Shown: positions 8,633-18,403 of the stretch, in pieces | Layout of the letters: each line of letters begins with the position of its first letter | How positions within the stretch are numbered: position 1 is the stretch's first letter | NCBI GenBank assembly: GCA_002304445.1 | Contig: NEVA01000004.1 | Location: forward strand, 62,001-126,000 | Direction: 5' to 3' | DNA length: 64,000 nt | DNA from: Opitutia bacterium Tous-C4FEB | Lineage (GTDB): Bacteria > Verrucomicrobiota > Verrucomicrobiia > Opitutales > Opitutaceae | The notes under the pieces: model-generated | Seen by the model: the letters and a program-made list of their open reading frames with translations, nothing else | Told to the model about the DNA's origin: nothing | Databases searched by the model: none | Translations under genes and position numbers: made by a program

Positions 8633-11600
8633 TCACTCCACGATCAGAACGCCGCTCATGATGCGCCAGTGGCCGGGGAACGTGCAGAGGTAGGGATAGC
8701 GTCCGGGTTGAGTCGGCGCGATAAACACGAGCTCGGCCCGGGCGTTGGGATTAATGAGCGGCGTCGCGTGGAGGACTTTTGGCGAGGCCGGGATGAAGTG
8801 CTTGGCGAGGCCGGTGGGATCGCTCGCCATTTGATCCGCGAGTAAGCCAATCTCCTCCTCGGCGCCGATGGCCACAAGGACGAGATTGTGCGGCATCGAG
8901 TCGGGGTTCTCAAAAACGATTCGCACGGGCTGGCCGGCATTGACGCGGAGTTCACGCGGGGCGAATTGCATCTGGTTCGGCACGGCTTGGACGCGCAGAG
9001 CGTTCGCATCGGCGGCGTGGGCTTTTTCCCAAGCGGCCGCGAAAGTTTTAAGTGCGGCGGCGTCGGCGGCGAATCGGGCGCCGGTGAGCGGTTGCCCGAG
9101 CGCATCGTAAACGAACACTGGCGGTGGCGGATTGCGCAGGCGGCGATAGGTGATTTCCAAGGTGTTGAGTCCGGGCTGCAGTTCAAACGCCACTTGCTGT
9201 TCCGAGCTGTAGGGGCTGTCGGCGGAGGCGAGTTGGATGCCGTTGGCGGAGATGTCGAGGTAGCCGTGCTTAACGCTGAGCACTGCGGTCTGCGGTGTGG
9301 TGACGTCGATGAACGTGCGGTAGGAGCCGTCCAAGCTGACGGCAGCTTTGCCTTTCTGTTTGGCCGCGCCTTTTAGCGCGGGCGTAGGTTCGCTGGCGCC
9401 AGTCGAAGCGAGCGTAAGCCAGTGGTCGACGCGCGTGGCCGGGGAAACTTCCAGCACCGGAACCGAGCGCCCCTTGCGCGGCTGGGTGCCGGCCCGGAGA
9501 TCGGTCAACATCTGCTGCACCGCGGGTTCGGTCGGATGGAGGTGCGCGACGACCGCGTCGAATCCCGGGCGCGTCGGGCGCAAGTGCGCGACCGCGTTGA
9601 TCGCGGCCATGCGCACGCGCGGATGCGGATCGCCGGCAGCCTGCGAAAGACGCGTCACCGCGTCGGGCAAGTGGTCGACGGTCAAGCGCACGAGCTGCGC
9701 GGCAGCCGCGCGCATCAACGGATCCTCGGAGGAGGCAAGGTTGGAGATCCACGCGGGTTGGACTTTGCCTGCGGCAGCGAGAACCCACGAGGCTTCAAGC
9801 TGGGTTTGGTCGAACGAGGGCTGCGTGCGCGCCTGCGTAGCGACCCACGCTTCGACGGCGGGCACGGCGGCGGCGCCAAGTTTGCGGAGCTGAATGCGCG
9901 CGTGGTGGCGGACAATGTTCTGCGGGTGGGCCAGCAGCGCCAGCAACGCGGCGGTCGGCGCGCCCTCGATCTTCGGCCAGTCTTTCACGAGCGGTTTGCC
10001 CGTGTGGACGACGCGCCAGATGCGACCACGCACGTGGTTCCACTGCGGATCGCGCATGGCATGTTGGGCGTGCCCGATGATCAGACTGGAGAAATCGGAC
10101 ACGTAGAGCGCGCCGTCGAAACCGAACTCCACGTCGACGGGGCGAAACGTGCTGTTTTTCGAGCTGAGCACATCGAGGCGATCGGTCGCGACGAGCGGGC
10201 CGGCATCCGCCTTCACGGCTGAGAGCGACACGATGTAGCTTCCGAGGAGCGAGGCGGAGGCGACGCCCTGTTGAAAAACGTCGGGGAAATTGGGACTGGA
10301 GATCACACTGAGGGCCGAGCCCTTCGCGTAGTTGAGCACGGTGGCGTTGCCGTAGGGGTGGTAGACGCCGAGCGGGGTCCACGTGAGCGGAACACCCTCG
10401 AGCACGTGGCCGCCGCCGTAGCGTTGGAAACTATTTCCGTAGCGGTCGAACGACACCTTCCACGGGTTGGGCGTCATGCTTTGCCACTCGGTGTTGATGC
10501 GCCCGGTAGCGGGGTTGAGGCGATAGGTCGAGGAGTCGATGCCGCGCACGACGCCGAAGGGCGTCTCGAACTGCGAGCGGTGAAACACGCCGTCGGAAAA
10601 GAGGAGGTGGCCGAGCGGGTCGCTGGTGACCATGCCGCCGTGGTGCGAATCCGTGACGTCGATCCCGCGCAGGAGTTCGGTGCGCGTGTCGGCGCGGCCG
10701 TCACCATCGGTGTCGTTCAACACAAGCAGCCGCGGCTGCGCGGAAACAATCACGCCACGCTCGTGGAAAGCGACGCCGTCGAGCGCGTCGAAGCCGTCGG
10801 CGAAGACGGTGGACTTGTCCGCCTTACCGTCGTGATCGGTATCTTCGAGGACGAGGATCTTGTCGTGCGGTTGCTCGCCGGGAATGGTGTGCGGAAACGA
10901 GGGCATCGTGACCACCCAGAGGCGGCCGCGGGCGTCGAAGCTCAATTGCACGGGATTGCGCAGCTCGGGAAACTGCTCCTCGGAGGCGAAGAGATTTACA
11001 GCGTAACCGTCCGCCACCACGAGTTCCTGTTGCATCTCGGCCGGCGAGCGGACCGTGCCACCGGGGAAGCGATACGTAGTCGTCTTGCCCTCGGGCATCG
11101 CTGGAAGGGAAGGCGCGGGATAGTCGGCGAAGCGCTTCGTCGGGTTGGCGGCGAGCTCGTGGATGATGGCGTCGGCCTGTGCGACGAGTTGGTGATAGCG
11201 TGGGAGTTCGGCAGCGTTCTCCTCCGGACGTTTGCGGACGCCATAGTAGAGAGCGGCATTCTTGGGGCGAACGAGCTCGGCGACGTAGGTGTGTTTCAGC
11301 GCGGCGGCGCGAGCGACCTCCGCGAGCCGGAGAGATTCCGTTGCGGTGGGTGCGGCTTCGCCGAGGAGTGACTGCGCGATAGCGGCACTGAGGGTGCGGG
11401 TGCCGGCGGCGTTGAGATGGACGCCCTGCGTGGTAAGCGGCTCGGCGCTGCGAGCGTAGGCATCGCGGCTGGCGGCAAGAAGATCGACGAAGGTGGTCCC
11501 AAGCTCGCGCGCGAGTTCGGCGATGGCCTGCGAGTAAAGGGAGATGTCGCGGTTGCGTTCGGTGGCGTTGGGTGCGCTGCGCGCTTCGACGGCGATCGGC

Positions 11601-12022
11601 GAGAGCAACACGAGTTTGGCCCCGGGGTGGAGCCGAGTAATTTCGCGCAGATAGACCTGATATTGGGAGCGAAACGCGGCGAGGCCGGCGGCGCCGGCGA
11701 AGGACTCGTTCATACCGTAGCCGAGCACGACGACCTGCGCGGGCCAGGCGGCGAGCAACGTTTTGAGGTGCTCGACGTAGCCCTCGGGGCGGAGCCGGTA
11801 GCCGACTTCGTCACCCGTCCACGCGAGACTGCGGATGCGGAGTTTTTTGTCGGGGTGCGCGAGGTGCAAGCGGGCTTCGAGGTCACCCGACTCGAGCAGG
11901 CGCTCGATCATGGCGTTGCCGTAGAAAAGAACTCCGTCGCCCGCGCGTAGAGATTTGTCGGCGGCGGAAAAAGCCGCGGCCGGCCACAAGACGAGGCAAA
12001 GAAAAAGAGAGAGGGTTTTCAT
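8633..12022 (-). CDS. SGNH hydrolase / PVC-type dehydrogenase propeller / HEAT / cupredoxin fusion protein
   Basis: An 1129-residue secreted multi-domain protein. The signal peptide (MKTLSLFLCLVLWPAAAFSA) is followed by an SGNH-like domain to about residue 215 (VVVLGYGMNES, GVHLNAAG). Residues ~325-690 form the PVC-type membrane-bound dehydrogenase propeller (LWVVTMPSFPH, ILVLEDTDHDGKADK, DSHHGGMV). HEAT-like helical repeats (~690-840) and a beta-sandwich linker (~850-980) follow. The C-terminus is a type 1 copper domain with ligands H1045, C1113, H1118 and M1122 (YLCTFPGHWRIM). The usual C-terminal CxxCH haem site of this dehydrogenase family is absent, so the copper domain probably replaces it as electron acceptor. 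The gene lies 3 bases after an SGNH gene (12026). Substrate unknown; oxidation of a released sugar is a reasonable guess. Confidence 0.85.
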   Translation of the reverse strand: MKTLSLFLCLVLWPAAAFSAADKSLRAGDGVLFYGNAMIERLLESGDLEARLHLAHPDKKLRIRSLAWTGDEVGYRLRPEGYVEHLKTLLAAWPAQVVVLGYGMNESFAGAAGLAAFRSQYQVYLREITRLHPGAKLVLLSPIAVEARSAPNATERNRDISLYSQAIAELARELGTTFVDLLAASRDAYARSAEPLTTQGVHLNAAGTRTLSAAIAQSLLGEAAPTATESLRLAEVARAAALKHTYVAELVRPKNAALYYGVRKRPEENAAELPRYHQLVAQADAIIHELAANPTKRFADYPAPSLPAMPEGKTTTYRFPGGTVRSPAEMQQELVVADGYAVNLFASEEQFPELRNPVQLSFDARGRLWVVTMPSFPHTIPGEQPHDKILVLEDTDHDGKADKSTVFADGFDALDGVAFHERGVIVSAQPRLLVLNDTDGDGRADTRTELLRGIDVTDSHHGGMVTSDPLGHLLFSDGVFHRSQFETPFGVVRGIDSSTYRLNPATGRINTEWQSMTPNPWKVSFDRYGNSFQRYGGGHVLEGVPLTWTPLGVYHPYGNATVLNYAKGSALSVISSPNFPDVFQQGVASASLLGSYIVSLSAVKADAGPLVATDRLDVLSSKNSTFRPVDVEFGFDGALYVSDFSSLIIGHAQHAMRDPQWNHVRGRIWRVVHTGKPLVKDWPKIEGAPTAALLALLAHPQNIVRHHARIQLRKLGAAAVPAVEAWVATQARTQPSFDQTQLEASWVLAAAGKVQPAWISNLASSEDPLMRAAAAQLVRLTVDHLPDAVTRLSQAAGDPHPRVRMAAINAVAHLRPTRPGFDAVVAHLHPTEPAVQQMLTDLRAGTQPRKGRSVPVLEVSPATRVDHWLTLASTGASEPTPALKGAAKQKGKAAVSLDGSYRTFIDVTTPQTAVLSVKHGYLDISANGIQLASADSPYSSEQQVAFELQPGLNTLEITYRRLRNPPPPVFVYDALGQPLTGARFAADAAALKTFAAAWEKAHAADANALRVQAVPNQMQFAPRELRVNAGQPVRIVFENPDSMPHNLVLVAIGAEEEIGLLADQMASDPTGLAKHFIPASPKVLHATPLINPNARAELVFIAPTQPGRYPYLCTFPGHWRIMSGVLIVE

Positions 12023-12025
12023 CGA

Positions 12026-13231
12026 TCAGTTCAGGAGGAGATGGAACACACGCAGAGCGGTGCCGTTGGCCTTGGGATTTTGGTCGTGGGCAATCCGCAC
12101 TTTCGCGACGTGGCGGCCGGGTGGCAAATGGTCGTCGAGTATCACAGCCCAGGGTAAGTGGAGCGAACTGCTCCAGCGGGTGTAGGTTTCGATCGGCCGA
12201 TACGGTGCGCCGTCTACGCTGAATTCCAGACGCCCCGCATCCGGCCCGGCGGTGATGAAGAGACCGCAGCCCGTGCCCTCGAAACCGAATTCAAATTCCG
12301 CTCCCGGCTCGGTGCCGACGAGCGCCGCTACATCCACAAATCCCGCGCGCGTACCCTTTTTGTCCGCAGGCCGCCATGATTCTTCGATCGTGAAGCCCCG
12401 GATATTTCGCGCGTCGCGGATGTCGCCGAAACGTCCGCGAGAATAACTCTTTGGATCCACCGGCGGCGGCAGTAGGTGTGGTTTTTCTGCCGTGGCCAGT
12501 GGCGGGGCAAACGCCGCGTTGAGCAGCCGCGCGACGCTGTGGGCGTAGAGTTGATGACCAAAGGGCGACGGATGGAGGTTCTTGAAATCCTGGTCCCACG
12601 AAAACTCTCCGGCGTTGATCCGGTCGGTGACTTCGCGCGAGAGATTCAGCGACGGGTTGCCATAGGCGACTGCGACCTTTTCGTGCTGCGCGATCGATAC
12701 GGGCACCTTGCCGCCGTTGTAGTCGGCCATGTGCTCGGGCATGACAAAGTGAAGCTGAACGATGTCGGTCCGCGGACTCACGGTGCGCACGTGGCGCACC
12801 ACGCCCTCAATTCCGCGGAGCATGTGCGCGGGGTCGGCGGTGTTTGATGTGTCGTTCACCGCCGCCTCGAGAAACAGGAGATCGACCGGCCCGTGCGACA
12901 ACACGTCGCGTTCCAGGCGAAATGCGTGCGGCACCGAACCGAGCGAGCCGATACCCGCGTTGATGAACTCAAACTTCGTCACGGGGAATTTTTTCGTGAG
13001 GTAGTCGCAGGTGTGCTGCCGCCAAGCCCCACCCGCCGTGATCGAACCGCCGAGGAAGACCACGCGCCCAGCGTGCGTGTGCTCGAACGTGCGCCGGCTG
13101 TTCGCCAAGCCGTCGCGTAGCTCGAAATAGTCATGGCCCTTGGGCAACACGTTGGGGGCGTCGGCCGCGGGCGCTGCGCCGAGCGCAGCGATCGTCCAAA
13201 GGGCTGCGATGAGTGCGAGCAGATGATTCAT
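12026..13231 (-). CDS. Secreted SGNH/GDSL-type hydrolase
   Basis: 401-residue predicted esterase. A signal peptide (LLALIAALWTIAALGAAPA) is followed by block I VFLGGSITAGG with nucleophile S63, block III LFLEAAVNDTSN, and block V NLHPSPFGHQLYA with the catalytic His. The C-terminal half (FEFGFEGTGCGLFITAGP, RLEFSVDGAPYR) is a beta-sandwich like that of the SGNH gene at 4763-6058. It is one of four stand-alone SGNH genes plus one fused domain in this window, which points to a heavily esterified substrate. It ends 3 bases before the fusion dehydrogenase, in the same operon. Confidence 0.86.
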   Translation of the reverse strand: MNHLLALIAALWTIAALGAAPAADAPNVLPKGHDYFELRDGLANSRRTFEHTHAGRVVFLGGSITAGGAWRQHTCDYLTKKFPVTKFEFINAGIGSLGSVPHAFRLERDVLSHGPVDLLFLEAAVNDTSNTADPAHMLRGIEGVVRHVRTVSPRTDIVQLHFVMPEHMADYNGGKVPVSIAQHEKVAVAYGNPSLNLSREVTDRINAGEFSWDQDFKNLHPSPFGHQLYAHSVARLLNAAFAPPLATAEKPHLLPPPVDPKSYSRGRFGDIRDARNIRGFTIEESWRPADKKGTRAGFVDVAALVGTEPGAEFEFGFEGTGCGLFITAGPDAGRLEFSVDGAPYRPIETYTRWSSSLHLPWAVILDDHLPPGRHVAKVRIAHDQNPKANGTALRVFHLLLN

Positions 13232-13275
13232 CGATGGCTAAACGAGTTCGAGGCGCCAGAGGTGACCCGCATGGA

Positions 13276-14310
13276 TCATTTTTTCGTGTTCTGCTTTTTT
13301 GGCGCCGCTTTCTTCACGTTGTTGTTCGCCGGGATGGGGCTGGTGAAGCCGGCATACATCTCGGGCTTTACGCCCAGCGCGTAGCCGACGCCAAACGTGT
13401 TGGGCTTAAATGGTCCGACGAACGCGATGGCGAGCTCGGCGGTAATGGCGCTTTCGAGGCCGAGTGCCCAGAGGCAACCGTTCACGACGAGCCGGCGGTA
13501 GCCCTCGTTGGTGATATCCTCGGGCGTGCCGTAAAGGGTGGTGAAGACGCGGCCGATTTTGCCCGAAGCCGACTTATAGGTGCGGGTCCACTCGGAAGGC
13601 TGCGGCGGCTTGGTGGCGTCGGCTGGCGAATCGGGCGTCATACCGTTCAGCGGCTGCGCCAGCGTGAGGATTTCACCGTCGGTCGGTTTGCCCACGTAGC
13701 CGCCGGCCTGGACCCAAACGTCCTTTACCCCGCGCAGAATCGGATGCCCGTGCTTTTCCGGGACGACGGTGATACGGGTGCTTTGCGCGTGGTTTTTGCC
13801 GTAATGCCCGACCCACGTCTGTCCGAGTACCTGATGTCCGAAGCCGAGTTCGTAATCGGGGCCTTTGTAGTCGTAGGAGTACTTGTGAAACGGATCGGCA
13901 GCGGTTGTGCGGAAGGCATGTGTCGCTGTCCGTAGGCCGACCACGGGGCCGCCGCGGTTGAGGTAGGCATCGATGTGCGCCATCTGCTCCTGGGAAAACG
14001 CCTGGAAGCGGAGAAATACCACCGCGAGGTCAGCGCGGTCGAGCGCCTCTAGGCCCGGCATGTTCGAGTTGCCCGGCACGATTTCACCGCTCGCCGGGTC
14101 GACATTGAACAGCACCGTACAGGTGAAGCCGTGGCGCTGGGCGAGAATGCGCGCAAGTGCGGGCAAGGTTTCCTCGGAGCGATACTCGTGATCGCCGGCG
14201 AGGAAGACGATGTGCCGGCCCAGACCCGGACCCTGGGATCCTTGATAGACGAGGGGCGCAGCGCTCGCGCAGGAAACGAGCGTGGCGAGGGCGAGGAAGA
14301 GTTTCTTCAT
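13276..14310 (-). CDS. ThuA-domain protein, secreted
   Basis: 344 residues with a signal peptide (MKKLFLALATLVSCASA) and a ThuA-like class I amidotransferase fold: IVFLAGDHEYRSEETLPAL near the N-terminus, the strand DLAVVFLRFQAF, the turn GGPVVGLRTATHAF, and WVGHYGKNHA. ThuA proteins are linked to trehalose and other sugar utilisation and are very common in PVC polysaccharide loci, but their reaction is not settled. The C-terminus is lysine-rich (KKAAPKKQNTKK). It lies between the DUF1552 gene (36 bases upstream) and an SGNH gene, in the same long operon. Confidence 0.82.
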   Translation of the reverse strand: MKKLFLALATLVSCASAAPLVYQGSQGPGLGRHIVFLAGDHEYRSEETLPALARILAQRHGFTCTVLFNVDPASGEIVPGNSNMPGLEALDRADLAVVFLRFQAFSQEQMAHIDAYLNRGGPVVGLRTATHAFRTTAADPFHKYSYDYKGPDYELGFGHQVLGQTWVGHYGKNHAQSTRITVVPEKHGHPILRGVKDVWVQAGGYVGKPTDGEILTLAQPLNGMTPDSPADATKPPQPSEWTRTYKSASGKIGRVFTTLYGTPEDITNEGYRRLVVNGCLWALGLESAITAELAIAFVGPFKPNTFGVGYALGVKPEMYAGFTSPIPANNNVKKAAPKKQNTKK

Positions 14311-14345
14311 GACGAGGGGCGATTGGAGTTGGAAGCGACTGGGGG

Positions 14346-15650
14346 TCAGGCGACGAGCTGAGGAATTATTCCGGAGCTGTCACCGTGTCGCTCGACTGCA
14401 ACCCCCGAACCCCGCAGCAGGGTGAGCCATGCGTTACAGAGGGGCGTGTCCTTGGAAACCACCAGATTGTGTCCGAGGCGGAGGCCGGCGCCACGGCCAG
14501 CGAGAAGCGTGGGGCAGCTGTCTAGGTTGTGGCCGGTCCTAATGTTACTCCCGTAGACGACCGTCGTGTGATCGAACAGCGAGCTGCCATCCGGCTCCGC
14601 GGTCGCTTTCAATTTGTCTAGGAAACCGGCGAGCAACTCGCTTTGCGCCCGGTCGCGTTTCTCGGAGGCCTCCAGATATTCCGAGCCCTTGCCGAGGTAG
14701 TGACTCATCGTGTGGGCGTCGATGCGGACGTCGAGGCTGGTGAGCAGCGTCGATACCGGTTGCCGATAACTCAGCACGCGCGTGCTGTCGGTGCGCAGAG
14801 CGGCGATCATGATGTCATACATGAGCTTGATCTCCTCGTAGCCCGCCAAGCTGGACTTCGGTTCCGCAAGGCCCGGCGCGGGCCGGGGCGCCCCCAGCCA
14901 ACGTTCGTCGCGGCTCAAGCGGGTCTCGATGTCGCGGATGCCTTGGAAATATTCGTCCAGTTTTGCGGTGTCGGTCTTGCCGAGCTGGCGCTGCAATTCG
15001 CGCGCGCTTTCCATGGCATTGTCGAGGACGCTGCGCCGCTGCCGAAGCATCGTCTTCTGCATTTCGATCGGGGTGCTGTTCTGGGCGAAGAGCCGGTGGA
15101 ACGCCTCGACCGGCGTCTTGGGTCCGGACATCGGCTTGCCACGGGCATCCCAGGAAAGCGAGAGGCCCTGGCCGTGCCCCGATGCATTGGCCGCCGCGCC
15201 GCAGTCCAAAATGAGGGAGTCGAAACGGGTCTCCTTTCCCAGCGCATCGGCGGCGACCTGATCAGCCGAGATCGTGTTGTGGAAACTCTGCCCCGGTTCG
15301 CCAAATTCGTTGGCGCCGGTCAGCCAAAACGTGCTTCCGGAGTGGCCGCCGGAGACGTCTTTGTTCACGAGGCCTTGGACGATTGTGAACTCGGATTTGT
15401 GCCGGGCCAGCGGGGCGAGCCCAGTGGGTAAGGTGTAGCCGGAGCCTTTTTGGGCGACGTCGGGAAACCACGATTGTTCGGTCACGCCCCAGCCAAATCC
15501 CAGAAAGACCATGCGTTTCGGGCGCGCGGCGGCGACTGGAGCGGGTGCGGCCGACGCAAAGCGACGGAAGCCGAGCGACTCGAGCAGGGGTAGGGCGATC
15601 AGGGCGGTGCCGGTGCGCAGAAAGTGACGGCGGGTGCGGGGGGGATTCAT
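14346..15650 (-). CDS. DUF1552 protein with Tat signal
   Basis: 434 residues. The N-terminus RTRRHFLRTGTALIALPLLES is a twin-arginine signal, so the protein is exported folded. The body matches DUF1552: MVFLGFGWGVTEQSWFPD, a GHSGSTFWLTG segment and YGSNIRTGHNLDSCPTLLAGRG. These proteins are nearly always encoded next to the DUF1592 cytochrome protein, as here (13 bases apart). The pair is typical of Planctomycetes and Verrucomicrobia; the fold is related to alkaline phosphatase/sulfatase proteins, but no activity has been established. Confidence 0.88.
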   Translation of the reverse strand: MNPPRTRRHFLRTGTALIALPLLESLGFRRFASAAPAPVAAARPKRMVFLGFGWGVTEQSWFPDVAQKGSGYTLPTGLAPLARHKSEFTIVQGLVNKDVSGGHSGSTFWLTGANEFGEPGQSFHNTISADQVAADALGKETRFDSLILDCGAAANASGHGQGLSLSWDARGKPMSGPKTPVEAFHRLFAQNSTPIEMQKTMLRQRRSVLDNAMESARELQRQLGKTDTAKLDEYFQGIRDIETRLSRDERWLGAPRPAPGLAEPKSSLAGYEEIKLMYDIMIAALRTDSTRVLSYRQPVSTLLTSLDVRIDAHTMSHYLGKGSEYLEASEKRDRAQSELLAGFLDKLKATAEPDGSSLFDHTTVVYGSNIRTGHNLDSCPTLLAGRGAGLRLGHNLVVSKDTPLCNAWLTLLRGSGVAVERHGDSSGIIPQLVA

Positions 15651-15663
15651 GCGGGTGGTGGGA

Positions 15664-18396
15664 TTATTTTGAGGAGAACTCTTTGCTGCGGATCAAAGCG
15701 TGGATGAACTCGCGGGTCGCGAACGATTTCGCTCCGGCCTGCGCGACGATGCTCGCGATCAGGGGCTCGTCGCTGAATCCGCACGGGCGGCCGAGGGCGT
15801 ATTCGATCAGCGCAGAGGCGAAGCCACGGGCGAAGTTTTCCTGCTGGGCGGCGATGATCGCACGCAACTCGAAATAGTCGCGGAAGGCGGGCCCCTTGTG
15901 CAGCGCGCCGCCGGCGTCGATGGTCCAAGTCTTCTGTGCGTTCGGGAGCGGTTTGCCCGTCTCGTCCCGGGCTTGGTAGGTGTCGGCGGTGCGCCATTGG
16001 CCGACCGCATCGAAGTTCTCCAGGCCGAAACCGATTGGATCGATCTTGCGGTGGCAGTTGAGGCACTGCGGTTCCTGCTGGTGCAACTGGAGCCGTTCGC
16101 GCGCGGTGAGCAACTGGGCGCCGAGGCGCGCGAGTTCCGGGACATTGGCGGGGGCCGGTGGCGGCGGCTCATGGAGGAGCTTGCGCAGTACCCACGCGCC
16201 GCGCTCCACCGGGTTCGTATGCTGGCCGTTGCTGCCCATTGCCATGATGGCCGCCATGCCAAGCAGCCCGCCGCGCGGGGAGCCGGCGGGGAGAGGCACC
16301 TTCCGAAACGCGTCGCCCGTGACGCCGGGAATTCCGTAGTAGTCGGCGAGCAGCGCATTGATCACCACGTGATCCGCGCTGAGCAGTTCGCCCAGGCGGC
16401 CGTTGTCCCGCAGCAAAGCGGCGAAGGTCTCGTAGACTTCCTGCCGCGCGGCCGACTTTACGGAGTCGTCGAACTTGGGATAAAGCTTCCGGTTGAATTG
16501 AAACAAATCGAGGCGGTCCAGCGTCAGCCATTGGCCCAGAAAGGGGCGGACGAAGTGCACGGAGCGCGGGTGGTCGAGCAGTCGGTCTGCCTCAGTCGCG
16601 ACTATCTCCGGTTGAAGGAGTTTTCCCCCGACCGCGAGATCGCGCAGCGCGCGATCCGGCGGGGAACCCCAGAGAAAATAGGAAAGCCGCGTGGCCAGCT
16701 CAAGTCCGTCGAGCGAGCGAGGCGCGTTGCCGGCCTCGGGTTCGGCACGGTACAGGAAGCGTGGCGAAGTAAGCACCGCGGCCAGCGCCTGCTTGAGCGC
16801 CTCGCGGTGGGTGCCGCCCGTACCTCGCCGGGATTCGTAGATCCGCAGCAGACGATCCAGCGAGGCTTCCGTTGCCGGGACTCCCCGGCAGGCTTCCTGC
16901 GCGAATCGGCCGAAGGCGCCGCGGAGGTTTTCCTTGGAAACGGTCTCCACCCGGGAATCGAGCGGGAGATCCAGCGCGCGGAGTCCGGGCGCGACCGTCT
17001 CCGGGGAAACTGGCACGCGTTCGATCTCGATCCAGTCGATCCAGATCGCGACTTCAGGTCCGTGGCCGTTGCGGGCGACGGCCTCGCGGAACTTTTGCTG
17101 CACCCGGTCGCCGTCGAGGACCCCGCGCTCGCGAACGAAGAGATTGCGGTGATTTCGGTCGGCGCTCTGCCGCGTGAACGTGAACGGGATTTCAATTACG
17201 CCCGGAGCCTCGATCGTGCCCGTGATGTGATGGGTGCTAAGCGCGGGCGTGCCGGGACCGGCGCCGGCAAATCCTTTCAATCCAAATTCAAGAAAGCGGC
17301 GTTCGATTGGCGCGCTCGGCGCGGCGCCCGCGCGAATCCGGACCACGTAGTCGCCCGGAGGAAAATCGCGTGGAATCGAGAGCCCTTGAACCGCGGCAAA
17401 GCCGGTTCCGCCGTAGCCCGTGGTCATGGTCAGGTAGGCGCCACGGTCGAGGGCGGGCAGCCGCAGGTAATACTCGTCGTAGCGCACGAACTCGGTGCGG
17501 TCTCTGGTTCGGTAGATGATCGCGGGATTTGCTTCCGCTTCCGCGTTGAAACCGAAGGTCTTGGCGCTCGGAGCCCCGGGGATTTTTTGCCAGTGGTAGC
17601 GCAGGGCGTCGTCGCTCGGGGCGATTTCGCGGAGCTTCGCCACGAGCGCGGTGTTCTCCGGGCGCGCGGCGGCGTCATCCACGGCTTTGATCCAGCGGTT
17701 GGCCCGGTCCACCGCATCGAGTGAATCGCGGTTTCGTTTCAGAAAGGTCGGGTGGCTCTTTTCCGTTTCGTGGCGGAATATCTTCGCCGCCGAACCGACG
17801 GCCGATGCGTTGAAAGATTCCTCAAGCGCTTCGTGCGCCAGCGCTTCGTAGATTTCGAACTGGTTACCGTTAACAAACAGGTTGGCACCCACGGTGTCGA
17901 AGGTGGGGCCGCCGGTGTCAGATGGCAGTGCGCTCACATCTACGTGCACGCCGAGGAGATCGCGCAGCGTGTTGGCATACTCGCGCCGGTTGAGCCGGCG
18001 GAGGGCGATCACACCCTTCTGATCCGAAAGGCGCTGGCGGGCTGCGACCATCGCGTTGGACAAGTCGTCTAGGAAATTGGCCTTCGCTTCGGGCGCGGGC
18101 TGCGTCTCGTCCTCAGGCGGCATTTCGCCGGCATTCAGCGCATTGAGGACTTTCTGCCAGCGTTCGGCGGTGGGCAGATCGGCAATCGCGAGCGGTAATT
18201 CATCAACGCGGAACCTTCCCTTCTGCTTTTCGGGCCCGTGGCAGCTTTGGCAGTTGGTCTCGAGAAAGGCACGGTGCCGTTCCGTCATCGCACCCGCGGG
18301 AGTTTCCGCCGCGCGCGCGACCGGAACGACGGCGGCGAAGAGCATCAGGCAAACGGAGGCGAGATGAGGGAAGAGACGCGGGGGCATGATCATCAC
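15664..18396 (-). CDS. Cytochrome-c-containing DUF1587/1595/1592/1588/1585 protein
   Basis: 910-residue secreted haem protein. A signal peptide (LMLFAAVVPVARA) precedes a PSC1-type cytochrome c domain with CQSCH at residues 49-53 (haem ligands C49, C52, H53). The DUF1587 segment (LRRLNRREYANTLRDLLGV), DUF1595/1592 (FLYRAEPE, LATRLSYFLWGSPPD), DUF1588 (GLLGMAAIMAMGSNGQHTNP with CLNCHRKIDPIGFGLENFD, a second CxxCH) and DUF1585 (FASALIEYALGR) follow in the standard order. It forms an operon with the DUF1552 gene. An oxidative role on polysaccharides or sulfated sugars is often proposed, but that is inference. Confidence 0.9.
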   Translation of the reverse strand: MMIMPPRLFPHLASVCLMLFAAVVPVARAAETPAGAMTERHRAFLETNCQSCHGPEKQKGRFRVDELPLAIADLPTAERWQKVLNALNAGEMPPEDETQPAPEAKANFLDDLSNAMVAARQRLSDQKGVIALRRLNRREYANTLRDLLGVHVDVSALPSDTGGPTFDTVGANLFVNGNQFEIYEALAHEALEESFNASAVGSAAKIFRHETEKSHPTFLKRNRDSLDAVDRANRWIKAVDDAAARPENTALVAKLREIAPSDDALRYHWQKIPGAPSAKTFGFNAEAEANPAIIYRTRDRTEFVRYDEYYLRLPALDRGAYLTMTTGYGGTGFAAVQGLSIPRDFPPGDYVVRIRAGAAPSAPIERRFLEFGLKGFAGAGPGTPALSTHHITGTIEAPGVIEIPFTFTRQSADRNHRNLFVRERGVLDGDRVQQKFREAVARNGHGPEVAIWIDWIEIERVPVSPETVAPGLRALDLPLDSRVETVSKENLRGAFGRFAQEACRGVPATEASLDRLLRIYESRRGTGGTHREALKQALAAVLTSPRFLYRAEPEAGNAPRSLDGLELATRLSYFLWGSPPDRALRDLAVGGKLLQPEIVATEADRLLDHPRSVHFVRPFLGQWLTLDRLDLFQFNRKLYPKFDDSVKSAARQEVYETFAALLRDNGRLGELLSADHVVINALLADYYGIPGVTGDAFRKVPLPAGSPRGGLLGMAAIMAMGSNGQHTNPVERGAWVLRKLLHEPPPPAPANVPELARLGAQLLTARERLQLHQQEPQCLNCHRKIDPIGFGLENFDAVGQWRTADTYQARDETGKPLPNAQKTWTIDAGGALHKGPAFRDYFELRAIIAAQQENFARGFASALIEYALGRPCGFSDEPLIASIVAQAGAKSFATREFIHALIRSKEFSSK

Positions 18397-18403
18397 CGGT
18401 GGG

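Noticed and set aside
15700-17724. 674-codon open frame on the plus strand
   Set aside because: Antisense to the DUF1592 cytochrome gene, whose motifs (CQSCH, DUF1587, DUF1588) are unmistakable. The plus-strand product has no recognisable features.
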